From: Akebia trifoliata
Taxonomy: Eukaryota; Streptophyta; Magnoliopsida; Ranunculales; Lardizabalaceae
Reading direction: 5' to 3'
NCBI GenBank assembly: GCA_017979445.1
Contig: CM030716.1
Span: forward strand, 14,341,443 to 14,405,442
Length of the DNA stretch: 64,000 nucleotides
Every line of letters begins with the position of its first letter. The first letter of the stretch is position 1. The position numbers were made by a program, and so were the translations under genes. Below, piece after piece: positions 24,141-34,683 of the stretch. The notes below the pieces were generated by a model. That model searched no databases. It saw nothing but the letters and a program-made list of their open reading frames with translations, and was not told the origin of the DNA.

Positions 24141-25376
24141 TTATCCTTCATGGAGATGCTGAGATTTTGGGGATTATAAATAGTATCGAAGCTAAGAATG
24201 AATCGTTACTTGAGATTCAACCAGAACAACAGGGGGTAAAGCTCAGTAGGTTTGAATTTGAAAAGATATGCCTAGTCCAATGGGATCACTCGGTGAAAGA
24301 ATATTTTCCTATCGAGAATAATTCTAACTACTACATGACCAATATGTTCAAAAAAATGAGATTTTTCCTTGGTATGGGCCTAGGTCGCAAGCAACAATAT
24401 ATTAAAGAGGCACCAGTGATTAAAGAAGTCATCGGCACATTCCGACTATGATATAAGCCTACTAAGGAAGATTGGGCCCAATACTAGAAGACAAAATGGG
24501 ACAAGGCAATTGCAAAAAGGTAAGGGCACACCATAGATCCAATTAAAATGAAACCTTATCGTAAGACCCTTAATGGCTATTTTGTGAAAGAAGGAGAAGA
24601 TTTCCATCATTATGGGTTCTCAAAGTCATTTATTGATCACATCACAGGTACTCGTCTGCCGGGGTTTGAAATCTTCTTTGGCATGGAATGACCTGAAAAG
24701 AAAGCAAGCATAGAAGTTGAAGAAAATGAAGTTGAAGACTGGCAACTCAATTTGGACTCCCTCAATATTGATTAGTTATTTATTGAAAATCACAATGTCC
24801 TATGTTTTCAGTTGAGAGGGGGACCTCAAACCACCAGTTTATAATCAAACCCGCGATCGGGTTTCTAGCTAATTATCATGTAATGAGTCATATGTTACAT
24901 GTCGAGACTAGTTCTATCAGTCCTATTAGTCATGTTCAGTCCGACATGTCTGGTAAGTCCTTTATTGCTGTTGAGTTAAGTGAGTTAGTTGTTTCTGCTG
25001 AGTCAAGTGAGTCTATTAAATCTACAATGAGTCATGTTACCCCATCTATTTTCAATGAAATGAAAGAAATTTTTGATTACCTTAAGCGCAATGATAATTT
25101 AACTAATAATCTGACTTCAGAGGAAGAATTTTTTAACGAAGAACCTCTTCCTTTATTTGAACTAGAAAATGAATGTCGGGCTCAACTTCTAATAGAGGAA
25201 GTAAATGTTATCAACCTTGAAATAAAAGAATGTTCTCAAGAGATTCAGATTGGGATCACCTTATTTCCCGATAAACGCAAAGGGATAGTAGAACTATCCA
25301 AAAAGTTCAAAAATATATTCGCGTGGTCTTATGAGGACATGCCAGGAGTAAGCACAGATATTGTTCAACATTAGAT
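24141..25376 (+). pseudogene. Protease-RT linker of Tat/Ogre-like polyprotein
   Basis: Two long open stretches (24167-24451 and 24802-25374), with a decayed middle between them. Recognisable linker features are MGLGRKQQ (about 24373), MKPYRKTLNGYFVKEGEDF (about 24550), a variable acidic part, and KFKNIFAWSYEDMPGVSTDI (about 25305), which immediately precedes the RT fingers. There is no enzyme activity in this part. It aligns by order with other Tat polyproteins. Confidence 0.75.
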
Positions 25377-25764
25377 TCCACTATATCTTGATGCTCGACC
25401 AATCAAACAGAAACTTCGATCTATGAACCCGAAATGGACTCTAAAGATCAAAGAAGAAGTTACGAAGCAGATTAACACTGAATTTTGAAAGTAGTAGAAT
25501 ACCCTGAATGGATTGTCAATGTCATCCTAGTGCCTAAAAAGGATGGTAAAATCAAAATATGTGTGGAATTTAGAGATTTAAACAAAGCGAGTCCAAAAGA
25601 TAGTTTTCTTTTATCACACATAAATGTTCTAGTAGATAGTACAGCAGGACACGCTTTAATGTTCTTCATGGATGATTTTTCAAGGTACAATCAAATAAAA
25701 ATGGATCCTCGGGATATGCAATAAATATCGTTCATCACACAGTAGGGAACCTTTTGCTACAAGG
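25375..25764 (+). pseudogene. Reverse transcriptase, N-terminal half (split by insertion)
   Basis: Order: IPLYLDARPIKQKLRSMNP, a frameshift near 25483, then EYPEWIVNVILVPKKDGKIK, CVEFRDLNKASPKDSFLLSH and FFMDDFSRYNQIKMDPRDMQ. Stops follow at 25722 and 25743, and the segment ends GTFCYK at the insertion. The palm half continues at 29660 after a solo LTR. The break is inside the conserved CYKVMPFGL region, with the TSD caagg at 25760-25764. Confidence 0.92.
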
Positions 25765-26179
25765 TGAAATCGTCTCGACCCCCGATCTACATATTTCGGG
25801 GATTTTTTAAATAATCGGGAGTCGCCACCTAGTTTAGGTCTAGGAACCAAAATTAACTCCAAATGGATATGGGTCGGTCCACGGATCAGAGAAATAGGTA
25901 AGAGGTTAGGTTATGGGCTTTGGAAGGTGTTAGGCACCAAACCCGCCTGATCAAGATGATTAGTCTCTATTGTGATCCAAAAATATCATATGGTCAATAC
26001 TCAAAAATTAAGGGTCAATCTAGGCTCCCATCATCATCAAATTGCATCGGATTTACTAAACAAATCCTATTGCTAAAATAATTTCATTGTTTATCGAATT
26101 TCGTATAAAGAAAATTCATAATTTAATAAGGCTTACATGGCACCAAAATTAATGGATTAATTCGATCATACTTTGAATA

Positions 26180-26880
26180 ATATGAAATCGATTTTCAATG
26201 TCACATATATAAAATTAGTGAATTGGCTTATTGACGACATTTTATCAAAGAGATTCGATTTTTGAACCGTCACGTGCAATAAAATCAGTGAGTTTTTGAA
26301 TCCATAAATTTTATTATCAAATAAATCTTAATTTTTGTAATGTCACGTGTATTAAAATCAATGAGTCAACTCACATGCCTAATTTTATAGAAAATTTCAA
26401 TTTGAAATATCCAATGCATACAAAAAATCAGTGAATCGACTCATGCGTCCATTTTGTGGGAAAATTCAACTTTAAATTTTCAATGTACACAAACTCAGTG
26501 ATTCAACTCGATAATTATGATTGAAGAAAAATTTTTAATTGTCACGTGCATCAAAATTAGTGAGTTAACTCACCAATTTGTTAATCAAAAGAATCTTTTT
26601 TTTGCCACGTGTATTAAATCGGTGAGTTAAGCCACGTGCCTAATTTAAAATCAAATAGATTCAAATTTTCGATGTCCCCAAAATCAGCGAGTCGACTCGT
26701 AATTTGTCAATCCAAAGAATCTTAATTTTTTTTTGAATTGCCACGATTATTAAATCGGTGATTTAACCCACGTGCTTAATTTGAAAATAAAATCAATTCA
26801 AATTTTCGATGTCCCCAAAATCAGCGAGTTGACTCATAATTTTTATTGTGAAAATCGATTTTTTATTTTTATGTTTTGTG
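26180..26880 (-). repeat. Degenerate ~136 bp tandem repeats inside the long LTR
   Basis: Units share aaattttcgatgtccccaaa, atcagcgagt and gactc. The clearest two start near 26662 and 26799, and older units extend back to about 26180. Confidence 0.65.
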
Positions 26881-27890
26881 TACACCATTAATTTTTATTA
26901 AGTCGATTAAAATCAACATTAATGAGTTGACCCAACAACATCAAAAAGTGACGAATTAACCCGATAAATATTAACACCCAATGAGCCAGTCCATCAACTT
27001 GGTATATGTGAATTGATTCAATCAATTTATTAATCAAAAAAATATGGCCGAATTGATACACTAATATTTCGAAAACTCGAAAATTATCATTAGTGCCACA
27101 TATACCCCAAAAATCAATGAATTAGTTTAGATGCATACTAAATCAAGAAACAATAAAAATAAATAAATAATAAATAAATAAATAAAAGTAAAATAAAATA
27201 AAATGAAATTAAAAAATTTTACCTTTACCGAATAACTTCGGATGCGTGGATTCCTTCAAAAAAGAATCAAATGAAGTGTTGCGATGACTTAAGTGTGAAC
27301 GTCGAGTTCAATAGAATCCAAAGGTAGCTATTGGAGGTGACAATGGCAATCTAAACGAATGTCTCTTTTTTTAAATAAAAAAAAAAGTAAAAGAAAATGT
27401 CTAAAATGTGGTAAAGGGCAGCAATAGACACATTTTTATTTTCTTTTTGAATGGTTATTTTTTTGATGGTTTTTAATGGAGAAGATGAGAGAGAAGGACT
27501 GTTAATGAAGGAGAAAATGGTGGCAATGTTGCTGAAATGTTGAAGGACCAAAGGGGCAACAATGGGGGCGTTAATGGAGGAGAAAATAACGATTGATTTT
27601 AATGGTGCAATGAGGGAGAGTTGCAGGTTTTGTTTTTTTGTTTTTCTTCTTCTTCCTCTCTAAAAAATGTGGGACAGTAGAGACAAATTTGGAGTGAGGG
27701 AGATGAAGTGAAGATGAGGGAGATGAAGTGGAGATAGGCTATAGCAGATTTAAAAAAAAAATAGAGAAGAAGAGGTGCAGATTTTGTGAAAGAAAAACCC
27801 ATTTTTCTTTTTCTTTAATGGCAGCCAAGCCAAAAAACCATCCCCCTTTTGTTCTCCTTCCCCTCTTTTATGGTGGTTTCTCTATGAAAC

Positions 27891-27913
27891 GTGTGTGTGT
27901 GTGTGTGTGTGTG
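27891..27913. repeat. (GT)n microsatellite
   Basis: A run of gtgtgt of about 23 bases within the long LTR. Confidence 0.9.
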
Positions 27914-28999
27914 AGTTGTGTGGGCTGTTATGGATAGATGGGAGAGAGGAAATGGAGCATGGTTGCTGTCCAAAGTGGGGGCATGGCAGCAGTTGGAGAA
28001 GAGAGGTTATGGAGTGGAGAGTGATGGAAAGAGTTAGAAAAGGAGTGGGGAAGAAAGTGGGTGCTGTGTGGGTTAAGAGAAAAATTGGAGAAGAAGAAGT
28101 GGAACACGTGGGGAAGAAGAAGAAACATGATTTTTTTTCTTTTTTTTAAAATTATTTATTAATTATTTTTTTAAAAGAATGAGAGAGGGGGATTCCACGC
28201 TACTCATACTATGTTAATTTACTACTGTTGAGTTCGTGATTGGTTAATGAATTGATTTTGCTTCCGATTGGTTGATTTCGAAATTTTTTTTATTTTAGTC
28301 GACATTTTGATTTGAAATTTAATTTGATGTTTTAAATTACATTTGAATTGGTATTTGATTTTAAATTTTGAATTTTGATTAGAATTTAATTTGAATTTTG
28401 ATATTAAATTTGGTTGTTGGTTGATTTGATTTTAATTTTTGATTGCTTAATCGTTCGATTTTAATTTTATTTCTACATTTTAATTGGTTGGGTGATTTTC
28501 AATTTGATTTTAAATTGAGTTTTAATTATTTAATTTGAATTTAATTTTTAATTTAAATTTTGAACGGTTGATTAATTTGCATTTTAATTTGAAATTTAAA
28601 TTGATTTTAATTTTTTAATTGGTCGGTTGATTGGATTTCGATTAGTTAAGTTTTGAGTTTTAATTTGATTTTAAATTGGGTTCGATTTTAAATTTTAAAT
28701 TTATTGATAGAATTTGAGTTTAATTTTGATGGTTGATTACTTGAAATTTTTATTTTGGTTGATCGAATTTTTTATTATTATTATTTTTAATTTGAAAAAG
28801 TTTTTTTATTGGATTTAATTGTTCGATTTTAATTTTAGTTGTTTGATTTAATTTTAATTGTTTGATTTTAATTTTAATTATTTGGATTTTTTAATTTGAA
28901 TTGTTTAATTTTTATTTGAATTTTATTTTTAGTTTAGATTGGATCTCGATTTACATTGTCCTAGGGATTGGGATTTCTAAATTGTAGAGTTGGATATTG

Positions 29000-29320
29000 A
29001 GGGGTATTTTGGTCTTTTGGCGATTTTTACAGATTTTTCTTGAACTTCTCTATTTTCATCGATTTGGGTCTCGTTAAATTCGAAATCACATTCTGAGTCC
29101 AATGGAGGTACTTTTGAGATTTTTCAGAGGTCCGAGATATATGAGGGGTATTTTCGTCATTTTAATAATTTTTTATAAATTTCTCTGTTTTCATCGATTT
29201 GGGTCTCGTTAGACTCGAAATCACGTTCTGAGTGCAATGGAGGTACTTTCGAGACTTTTTGGACATCCAAAATTTATGAAGGGTATTTTCATCATTTTTG
29301 TGATTTTTACAACTTTTTAG
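29000..29320 (-). repeat. 135 bp tandem repeat inside the long LTR
   Basis: gatttgggtctcgtta begins at 29061 and at 29196, so the period is 135 bp. Both units continue with cgaaatcac.ttctgagt and aatggaggtact. A third partial unit ends near 29320. Confidence 0.85.
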
Positions 29321-29654
29321 GGATTTCAGCGTGAGGTTTCTTTCAGTCACTGTGTGAGTATTTCTAAGTTCTAAAGTTATATTTTTCTAGTGTAGCAAGG
29401 CCTCTAAGTTATCAAATTGTGTAACGAACCTATGCGTACGTGCTTGCTAAGTCAGGTGTAAAATGTAGCGATCCTAAGCATACGTAAACTTCTATGTCGA
29501 GTTGTGACGGGTAGGGGATGAAAAGAAACTAGAAATAGAAGGAATCAAGTAGTACTCACAAGCTTTCGAGTTATTTTATATTCATCATTAGGAATCCACC
29601 AAAATCGGGTGATGAATTGTCAAATTAGGCAGATGAAAAAATGGGGTGTCTATA

Positions 29655-30050
29655 CAAGGTTATGCCTTTTGGTTTGAAGAACGCTGGAGTCACTTATCAA
29701 AGAGCAACCACAACTTTACTTCATGACATGATACACAAGGAAGTCGAAGTTTATGTAGATGATATGATAGTCAAGTTTAAGAAACAACTGGGGAACGTTG
29801 CTGAGCTAGAAAAGTTTCTCACAAGGATTTAAAAGTACCAACTTCGTCTCAACCCGCAGAAATGTGTATTTGGAGTAACTTCTGAAAAATTGTTGGGATT
29901 TGTAGTCAGTTAAAGAGGGATCGAAGTAGACCCTGTGAAGATTAAAATCATCTAAGAAATGCCACCACCTGAGACTGAAAAGTAGATTCGAGATTTTTTA
30001 GGCAGAATCCAGTATGTCAGCAGATTCATCGCTCAACTTACTAATGTCTG
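29655..30050 (+). pseudogene. Reverse transcriptase, C-terminal half
   Basis: Continues with VMPFGLKNAGVTYQRATTTL, then the catalytic YVDDMIVK (about 29752) with both aspartates kept, LRLNPQKCVFGV and a thumb region. Stops at 29830, 29911, 29953 and 29983 lie in one frame, and each replaces a residue that is Gln in typical relatives. Confidence 0.93.
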
Positions 30051-30660
30051 CGAACCTATTTTCAAGCTTCTCAAGAAAAATGAACCAACAGTTTGGAATG
30101 AACAATGTCAAAAGGCTTTTGATTAAGTCAAGGATTATCTCTTGAATCTGCCTATTTGGGTTCCACCTATACCGGGTGAACCACTTCTTCTTTATCTGTC
30201 AATCACAGAAGAACCTATGGGATGTATGCTTGCACAGTATGACAAAGGTAATCGTAAAGAGAGGCCTATCTACTATATCAACAAAAAGATGTTAGAATAT
30301 GAACGAAAGTATTCAGTCCTAGAAAAAACTTGTTAGGCACTGGTATGGGCTACTCAGAGACTTCGGCACTATATGTTATCTCATTTAGTTATCTTGTTAT
30401 CTCGGATAGATCCTCTCAAATATTTCTTCGAAAAATCGGCACTGACAGGGAAGACCGCACGATGGTTGTTGTTGTTATCAAAATCTGACATCACGCATGT
30501 TACGCAGAAATCTATCAAGGGGAGAGTTGTGGTAGAATACTTGGTAAATCACCCGATAGTAGAAGGAATAAGGCCTGTTGATCAATTCCCAGATGAGAAT
30601 ATCTTGTATGTTGAAGAAGAAATGCAGAATCAAACATGGCAGCTATACTTTGATGGGACC
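30051..30660 (+). pseudogene. First RNase H domain (RT-associated)
   Basis: Motifs in one frame: NEPTVWNEQCQKAF, PIPGEPLLLYLSITEEPMGC, RPIYYINKKMLEYERKYSVL and TARWLLLLSKSDITHV. Stops at 30124 and 30334 replace expected glutamines. In intact elements this domain would degrade the RNA strand of the RNA-DNA hybrid. Confidence 0.88.
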
Positions 30661-31020
30661 GCCAATTAGAATGGGTATGGAATAGGGGTAGTTTTGTTTT
30701 CTTCGGAAGGATACCACATTCCTATCGCTATTAAGTTAGCCTTTATTAACACCTATAATACAGCGAAATATGAAGCGTGCATCGCTAGACTCGAAGTTGC
30801 TTTGAATTTAAGTATCACAGAAATTGAATTTTTCGGGGATTCGGCCTTGGTCATGCATCAATCATTGGAAGAATGGAACACTAGGGATGGAAAGTTAAAA
30901 TCTTATCATGAGTATCTGTTAAACTTAGTGAGTAAATTTAAAGCTATCCTATTCCACCTGTCAAGGAAAGATAATAGATTTGCTGACGCGTTAGCCACAC
31001 TCTCTTCAATGATCCATTTG
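30640..31020 (+). pseudogene. Second (archaeal-type) RNase H domain
   Basis: QLYFDGTAN, then a stop at 30667, then GYGIGVVLFSSEGYHIPIAI, KYEACIARLEVALNL, EFFGDSALVMHQS and RFADALATLSSM. All four acidic positions expected in an RNase H site (Asp in FDG, Glu in YEA, Asp in GDS and Asp in ADA) are present. A second RNase H after the usual one is the hallmark of Tat-clade plant gypsy elements. Confidence 0.9.
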
Positions 31021-32370
31021 TCCCCTAGTATGGAATTGAGGCCGATCACTGTTGAAGTCAAAGACAAACCTACATATTGCTATGAGATCAACATTGTTAC
31101 TCGACTACCCGATGGAAAGTCATGGTACACAGATATAAAAAGAGTATTGGAAAAACAAGAATTTTCGGAATAAGCATCGAGGAAGGAACGACAAACCCTA
31201 CTAAGATTAGCATATCAATTTATCCTGTGCACAGGAATTTTATACAAAAGGTCTTATGATGGGATTCATTTGTCATGCGTTGATGAAGATCAAGCTGAAC
31301 AGATAATGGTTGAACTACATTCAGGGGACTGTGGTCCTTACATGAGTGGGAAAATGTTAGCCAGGTAAATTATGAGACAAGGGTATTACTGGCCCACGAT
31401 GGAAATAGATTATCATCACATAGTCAAGATCTGCCACAAATGCCAAATACATGCAAACCTCATATATGTGATACCTTCTCAATTAGTTGGTCTAACTTCA
31501 CCGTGGCCATCCTCAGTTTGGGGAATTGATATTATTGGTAAAATATCGCCTAAGGCATCAAACGGGCATGAGTACATTCTAGTTGGTATTGATTATTTTA
31601 CTAAGTGGGTCGAAGCTGCCTCCTATGTTGTCCTCACTGCATCTCGAGTTGCAAAGTTTATCCAAATGAACATCATCAGTCGATACGGGGTACCTTCGAA
31701 ACTGAATTTCTGATAACGGGTCACACTTCAAAATTGAGGTTATTACACTATGTTCAAAGTTCAAAATCACGCATCACAAATCATCTCCTTACCGTCCTCA
31801 GACCAATGGAGCAGTCAAAGTAGCTAAAAAGAATCTTAACACTATCATCAAAAAAATGTGTCAATCACATCGAGATTGGTTAGAAAAACTACCATTTGCA
31901 CTATAGGCATATCGAATTTCAATTCGATCATCTACTAGAGCTACTCCTTACTCCTTAGTATATGGCATGGAAGTAGTCTTGCCAGTCGCAATGGAAATTC
32001 CATATCTCAGGATCTTGTTAGAAAGTCAGTTGTTAGAAGTAGGATTGGGTTCGCCAACGATATTAAGAATTAAATATGATCGAAGAAAAATGACTAAGAG
32101 CCATGTACCACGTGCAGGCTTATCAAAAAAGAGTCACCCGTGCGTTTGACAAAAAGATCAAGACCAGTTACTTACAAATTGGGAATTAGGTACTCAAAGA
32201 GAATCAAGTACCTATCTTTGACCCTAGAGGAAAGTTCAAACCAAATTAAGGAGGTCTGTTCATCATCAAAAAAATATTACCGAGAAAGTTGTCAAGCTTC
32301 AAGACCATGATGGAATTGAATTACCAGAACTAACCAACCTTGACCAAATCAAACGGTACTACATCTAAGG
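31021..32370 (+). pseudogene. Integrase of Tat/Ogre-like element
   Basis: The zinc-binding part (about 31310-31450) has HSGDCGPYMSGKML and HKCQ; the second His is Tyr. The first catalytic Asp is in WGIDIIG (about 31525). Stops at 31171 and 31366 replace expected glutamines. A frameshift near 31705 moves the second catalytic Asp (SDNGSHFK) to the next frame. In the HHKSSPYRPQTNGAVK segment the third catalytic Glu is Lys. A stop at 31904 follows, and then a typical C-terminal region (SLVYGMEVVLPVAMEIP, FDPRGKFKPN). The protein is inactive by several independent changes. Confidence 0.9.
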
Positions 32371-32829
32371 AGGTCATCTTTGGCTGAATCAATTATCCTA
32401 TTATCCAGTTCAATATATCATTTCTCAACCCCTTTGTAGTCGTTTCAAAAAAATATTTATGCCTTTTTATTTCTTAGTCCGATCACCTAACCTAGGGGAG
32501 GGAAGAATCCGAACTATGTTTTGGTCTGATCTAAAAAATTTGAGGTATGTAAGCAACCTGAGAAATTACTTTAGGCCCAACTACATCAAAATAAAAATAT
32601 ATATTTTTCCTTACACAAAAAAATAAATATGTTGTCAAATAGGGAAGAAAGTTTAAAGAAAAATAAAGAAATGCTACACAAGGGGCATTCAGGTTTTTGA
32701 GTCTCAAAATTTCTTTCTTTTTATACCCAATCCTAAGCTTACCTATGAAAGTCCTCTTAAGTACCGAGCGGAAAAGTTAAGTAAGGTAGTAAAGCATGAT
32801 CAGACAGTAATTCCAGAAGTTCAGAAGGG
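32371..32829 (+). other. 3' UTR of Tat/Ogre-like element, first part
   Basis: Non-coding after the integrase end. The 32500s (tgaggtatgtaagcaacctg) resemble the conserved start of the 3' UTR in such elements. Nothing coding was recognised. Confidence 0.5.
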
Positions 32830-33080
32830 TAGAAAAAGAAAAAAAGCCTGCTAAGTTGAAATTCTGAAAATGACGACTTAGGCAAAAAAAATAAGACAAT
32901 CTTGCAAGGTTAAAAATTTGAAAGGACGACTTTGGTAACAATTAGAGCCAAAAAAAAAAAGAAATCTCGCTAGATTGAAAATCTGAAAAAATGATCTAGG
33001 CAAAAGCTAGAGCAAGCTCGTTAGATCAAAAATCGAAAAAGGTGATCTAGGCAAAAGTTAGAGTAACAAAGAAAAACACA
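32830..33080 (+). repeat. 3' UTR tandem repeats, unit 1 (~65-70 bp)
   Basis: Four or so degenerate units of the type ctcgctagattgaaaatctg, then gatctaggcaaaag.tagag. Confidence 0.75.
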
Positions 33081-33709
33081 AGAAAATCTAAGGAGATTCG
33101 AGCCGAAACATCATACGTCCAAATAATCAAGTTCAGCCCTTAGGTTAAACCAAGCAAAGACTCAAAAGTCACAAGTATGTCGTCTACTATTGATCTGAAA
33201 ATTTTTACTTCCCTAAATGAATCAAGGGGGAGAAGGGTGAATTCCATGATGAATCTCAAAAGGAAATATTTTGTTCTTTTGAGCCTGACTCAAAATCTTC
33301 AATATAAAAGTCGAAATTAAAAAGTTGAATCTTTATTGCGCTTGTGGAATCAAATATTTCAAACCTTCATACAAGGGACATTCTATTTCTTTTTTGATAT
33401 GTAGTTTTTCCCCTAATATTAGGGGCATTTTAAAAAAAAAACTGTATTCAATTAACTCCAGTACAATGTTTCATGTCAAATTAAGCGCATTTTGTTATCA
33501 AACTTGATTAATGTTAATCCTAAAAGATAATGGGAACCCCAAATTTAAGGTTACCTTCTTGATAGTATTTTTTAAAAATCCTTGAGGTTAAAAAGAAGTT
33601 AAAATTCATAAAATTTTGAAAAACCTTGAGGTTCAAACATAAGCATTTCTGATCTCACATTTGGTTATGCTTAGAGATTAACTCATTACCCTTTCACCTA
33701 GAATAGGAG
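33081..33709 (+). other. 3' UTR spacer
   Basis: AT-rich non-coding segment between the two repeat areas. It contains a 60-codon ORF at 33325 with no resemblance to known families. Confidence 0.5.
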
Positions 33710-33905
33710 ATAAGGCAGTCTTTCTTTCCCAGATCTATTTACTCCCAGATTTAATCATTATTTTTTAGATTCATTTTCAAACATTCTTTCTCAGATCTAT
33801 TCATTCCTAGATTCAATCATTCTTTCCCAGAGCTATTCATTCCCAGATTCAATCACTCTTTTCCAAATTCATTTTCAATCATTATTTCCTAGATTCATTC
33901 CTTCC
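33710..33905 (+). repeat. 3' UTR tandem repeats, unit 2
   Basis: Degenerate copies of tctttcccagatctattcat followed by cccagattcaatcatt, period about 55-60 bp. Confidence 0.75.
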
Positions 33906-33909
33906 TTTT

Positions 33910-34375
33910 CGGTTTTACTTAGCCAGATGTCGCCAAGGTTTTACTCAAAGGGTTTACTCAGAATTATGCTCAGATGCCGCCGAGGATTTTCTCAGAATTA
34001 TGGTCAGATTACCACTGAGGATTTGTCGAAATTATGTTCAGATACCACTGAGGATTTTCTTGAAATTATGCTTAGATGTCATTGAGGGTTTTCTCGAAAT
34101 TATGCTTAGATACCACTAAGAGTTTCTCGAAATTATGCTCAGATGCGGTCGAGGGTTTTCTCGAAATTATGGTCAGATGCCACCGAGGGTTTTCTCGGAA
34201 TTATGCACAGACCATCGAGGGTTTTCTCGGAATTATGCTCAGATGTCGCCGAGGATTTTCTCAGAATTATGCTTAGTTTATGCCCAGATTATGCTCAAAT
34301 TATGCTTAGTTTATGCCCAATTTATGCCCAGTTTATGCTTAATTTATACTCACTTTATGCTTAGATTTTACTCAG
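33910..34375 (+). repeat. 3' UTR tandem repeats, unit 3 (~38 bp, then 12-14 bp)
   Basis: About nine units built from gagggttttctcgaaattat and gctcagatgcc.ac, followed at 34260-34370 by a shorter-period array of tttatgcccaatttatgctt type. The open frames here are low-complexity products of the repeat. Confidence 0.9.
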
Positions 34376-34670
34376 TTCTCACTTAAATTTTTTGAAATTT
34401 ATCGTAGGTTTTATGTACACGTACTTGCACATTTGTTTCATTAGTCAAGGAGAATTTTCTAAAAATTCAAGGATCTGACGCTGTTAGTGAGAACTTGCAC
34501 TCAAGGACCTGACAAATCTTAGTTCGAAGAGAGTTTTACACTCAAGGATTCGAACGTCCAGACGAATTGCTAAATCAAGCTACAAAATGAACTGTTACTA
34601 GCTTTGGCATTGTGATATCGCACTATCTACCAAAGTAGATTTGCTATCTAGTTTACTTCAATCCTCTGTC
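34376..34670 (+). other. End of 3' UTR
   Basis: Non-coding stretch up to the polypurine tract. It contains conserved-looking actatctaccaaagtagatt followed by tgctatctag. Confidence 0.5.
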
Positions 34671-34683
34671 AAATAAGGGCATC
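34671..34683 (+). other. Polypurine tract of Tat/Ogre-like element
   Basis: aaataagggcatc abuts the 3' LTR. The ggggcat-type sequence before tgtagacacc is the usual arrangement of this family. Confidence 0.8.

Larger units (their letters stand above)
25765..29654 (-). mobile_element. 3.9 kb solo LTR inserted in RT, minus orientation
   Basis: On the plus strand it starts tgaaatcgtctcgacc and ends aaatggggtgtctata, the reverse complement of a tgtagacacccc-type LTR with the second base mutated. A perfect TSD caagg lies at 25760-25764 and 29655-29659. Inside, on the minus strand, are blocks shared with the shorter LTRs: aggtggcgactcccga near the end and a ggtgttaggcacc region (about 25920). No gag or pol was found. 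The length is about 3890 bp, more than twice the other family members. ORFs such as those at 27728-28149 have no domain resemblance. Confidence 0.9.

Noticed and set aside
27728..28149. Two overlapping ORFs with Lys/Trp/Gly-rich proteins
   Set aside because: They lie inside the long solo LTR over a GT microsatellite and purine-rich DNA. No family resemblance.
9665..32370. Endogenous pararetrovirus (caulimovirus) instead of Ty3/gypsy
   Set aside because: LTRs, PBS, PPT, integrase and target-site duplications are present, which caulimoviruses lack.
34076..34386. Overlapping repetitive ORFs in three frames
   Set aside because: Open only because of the 38 bp tandem repeat in the 3' UTR. No domain.
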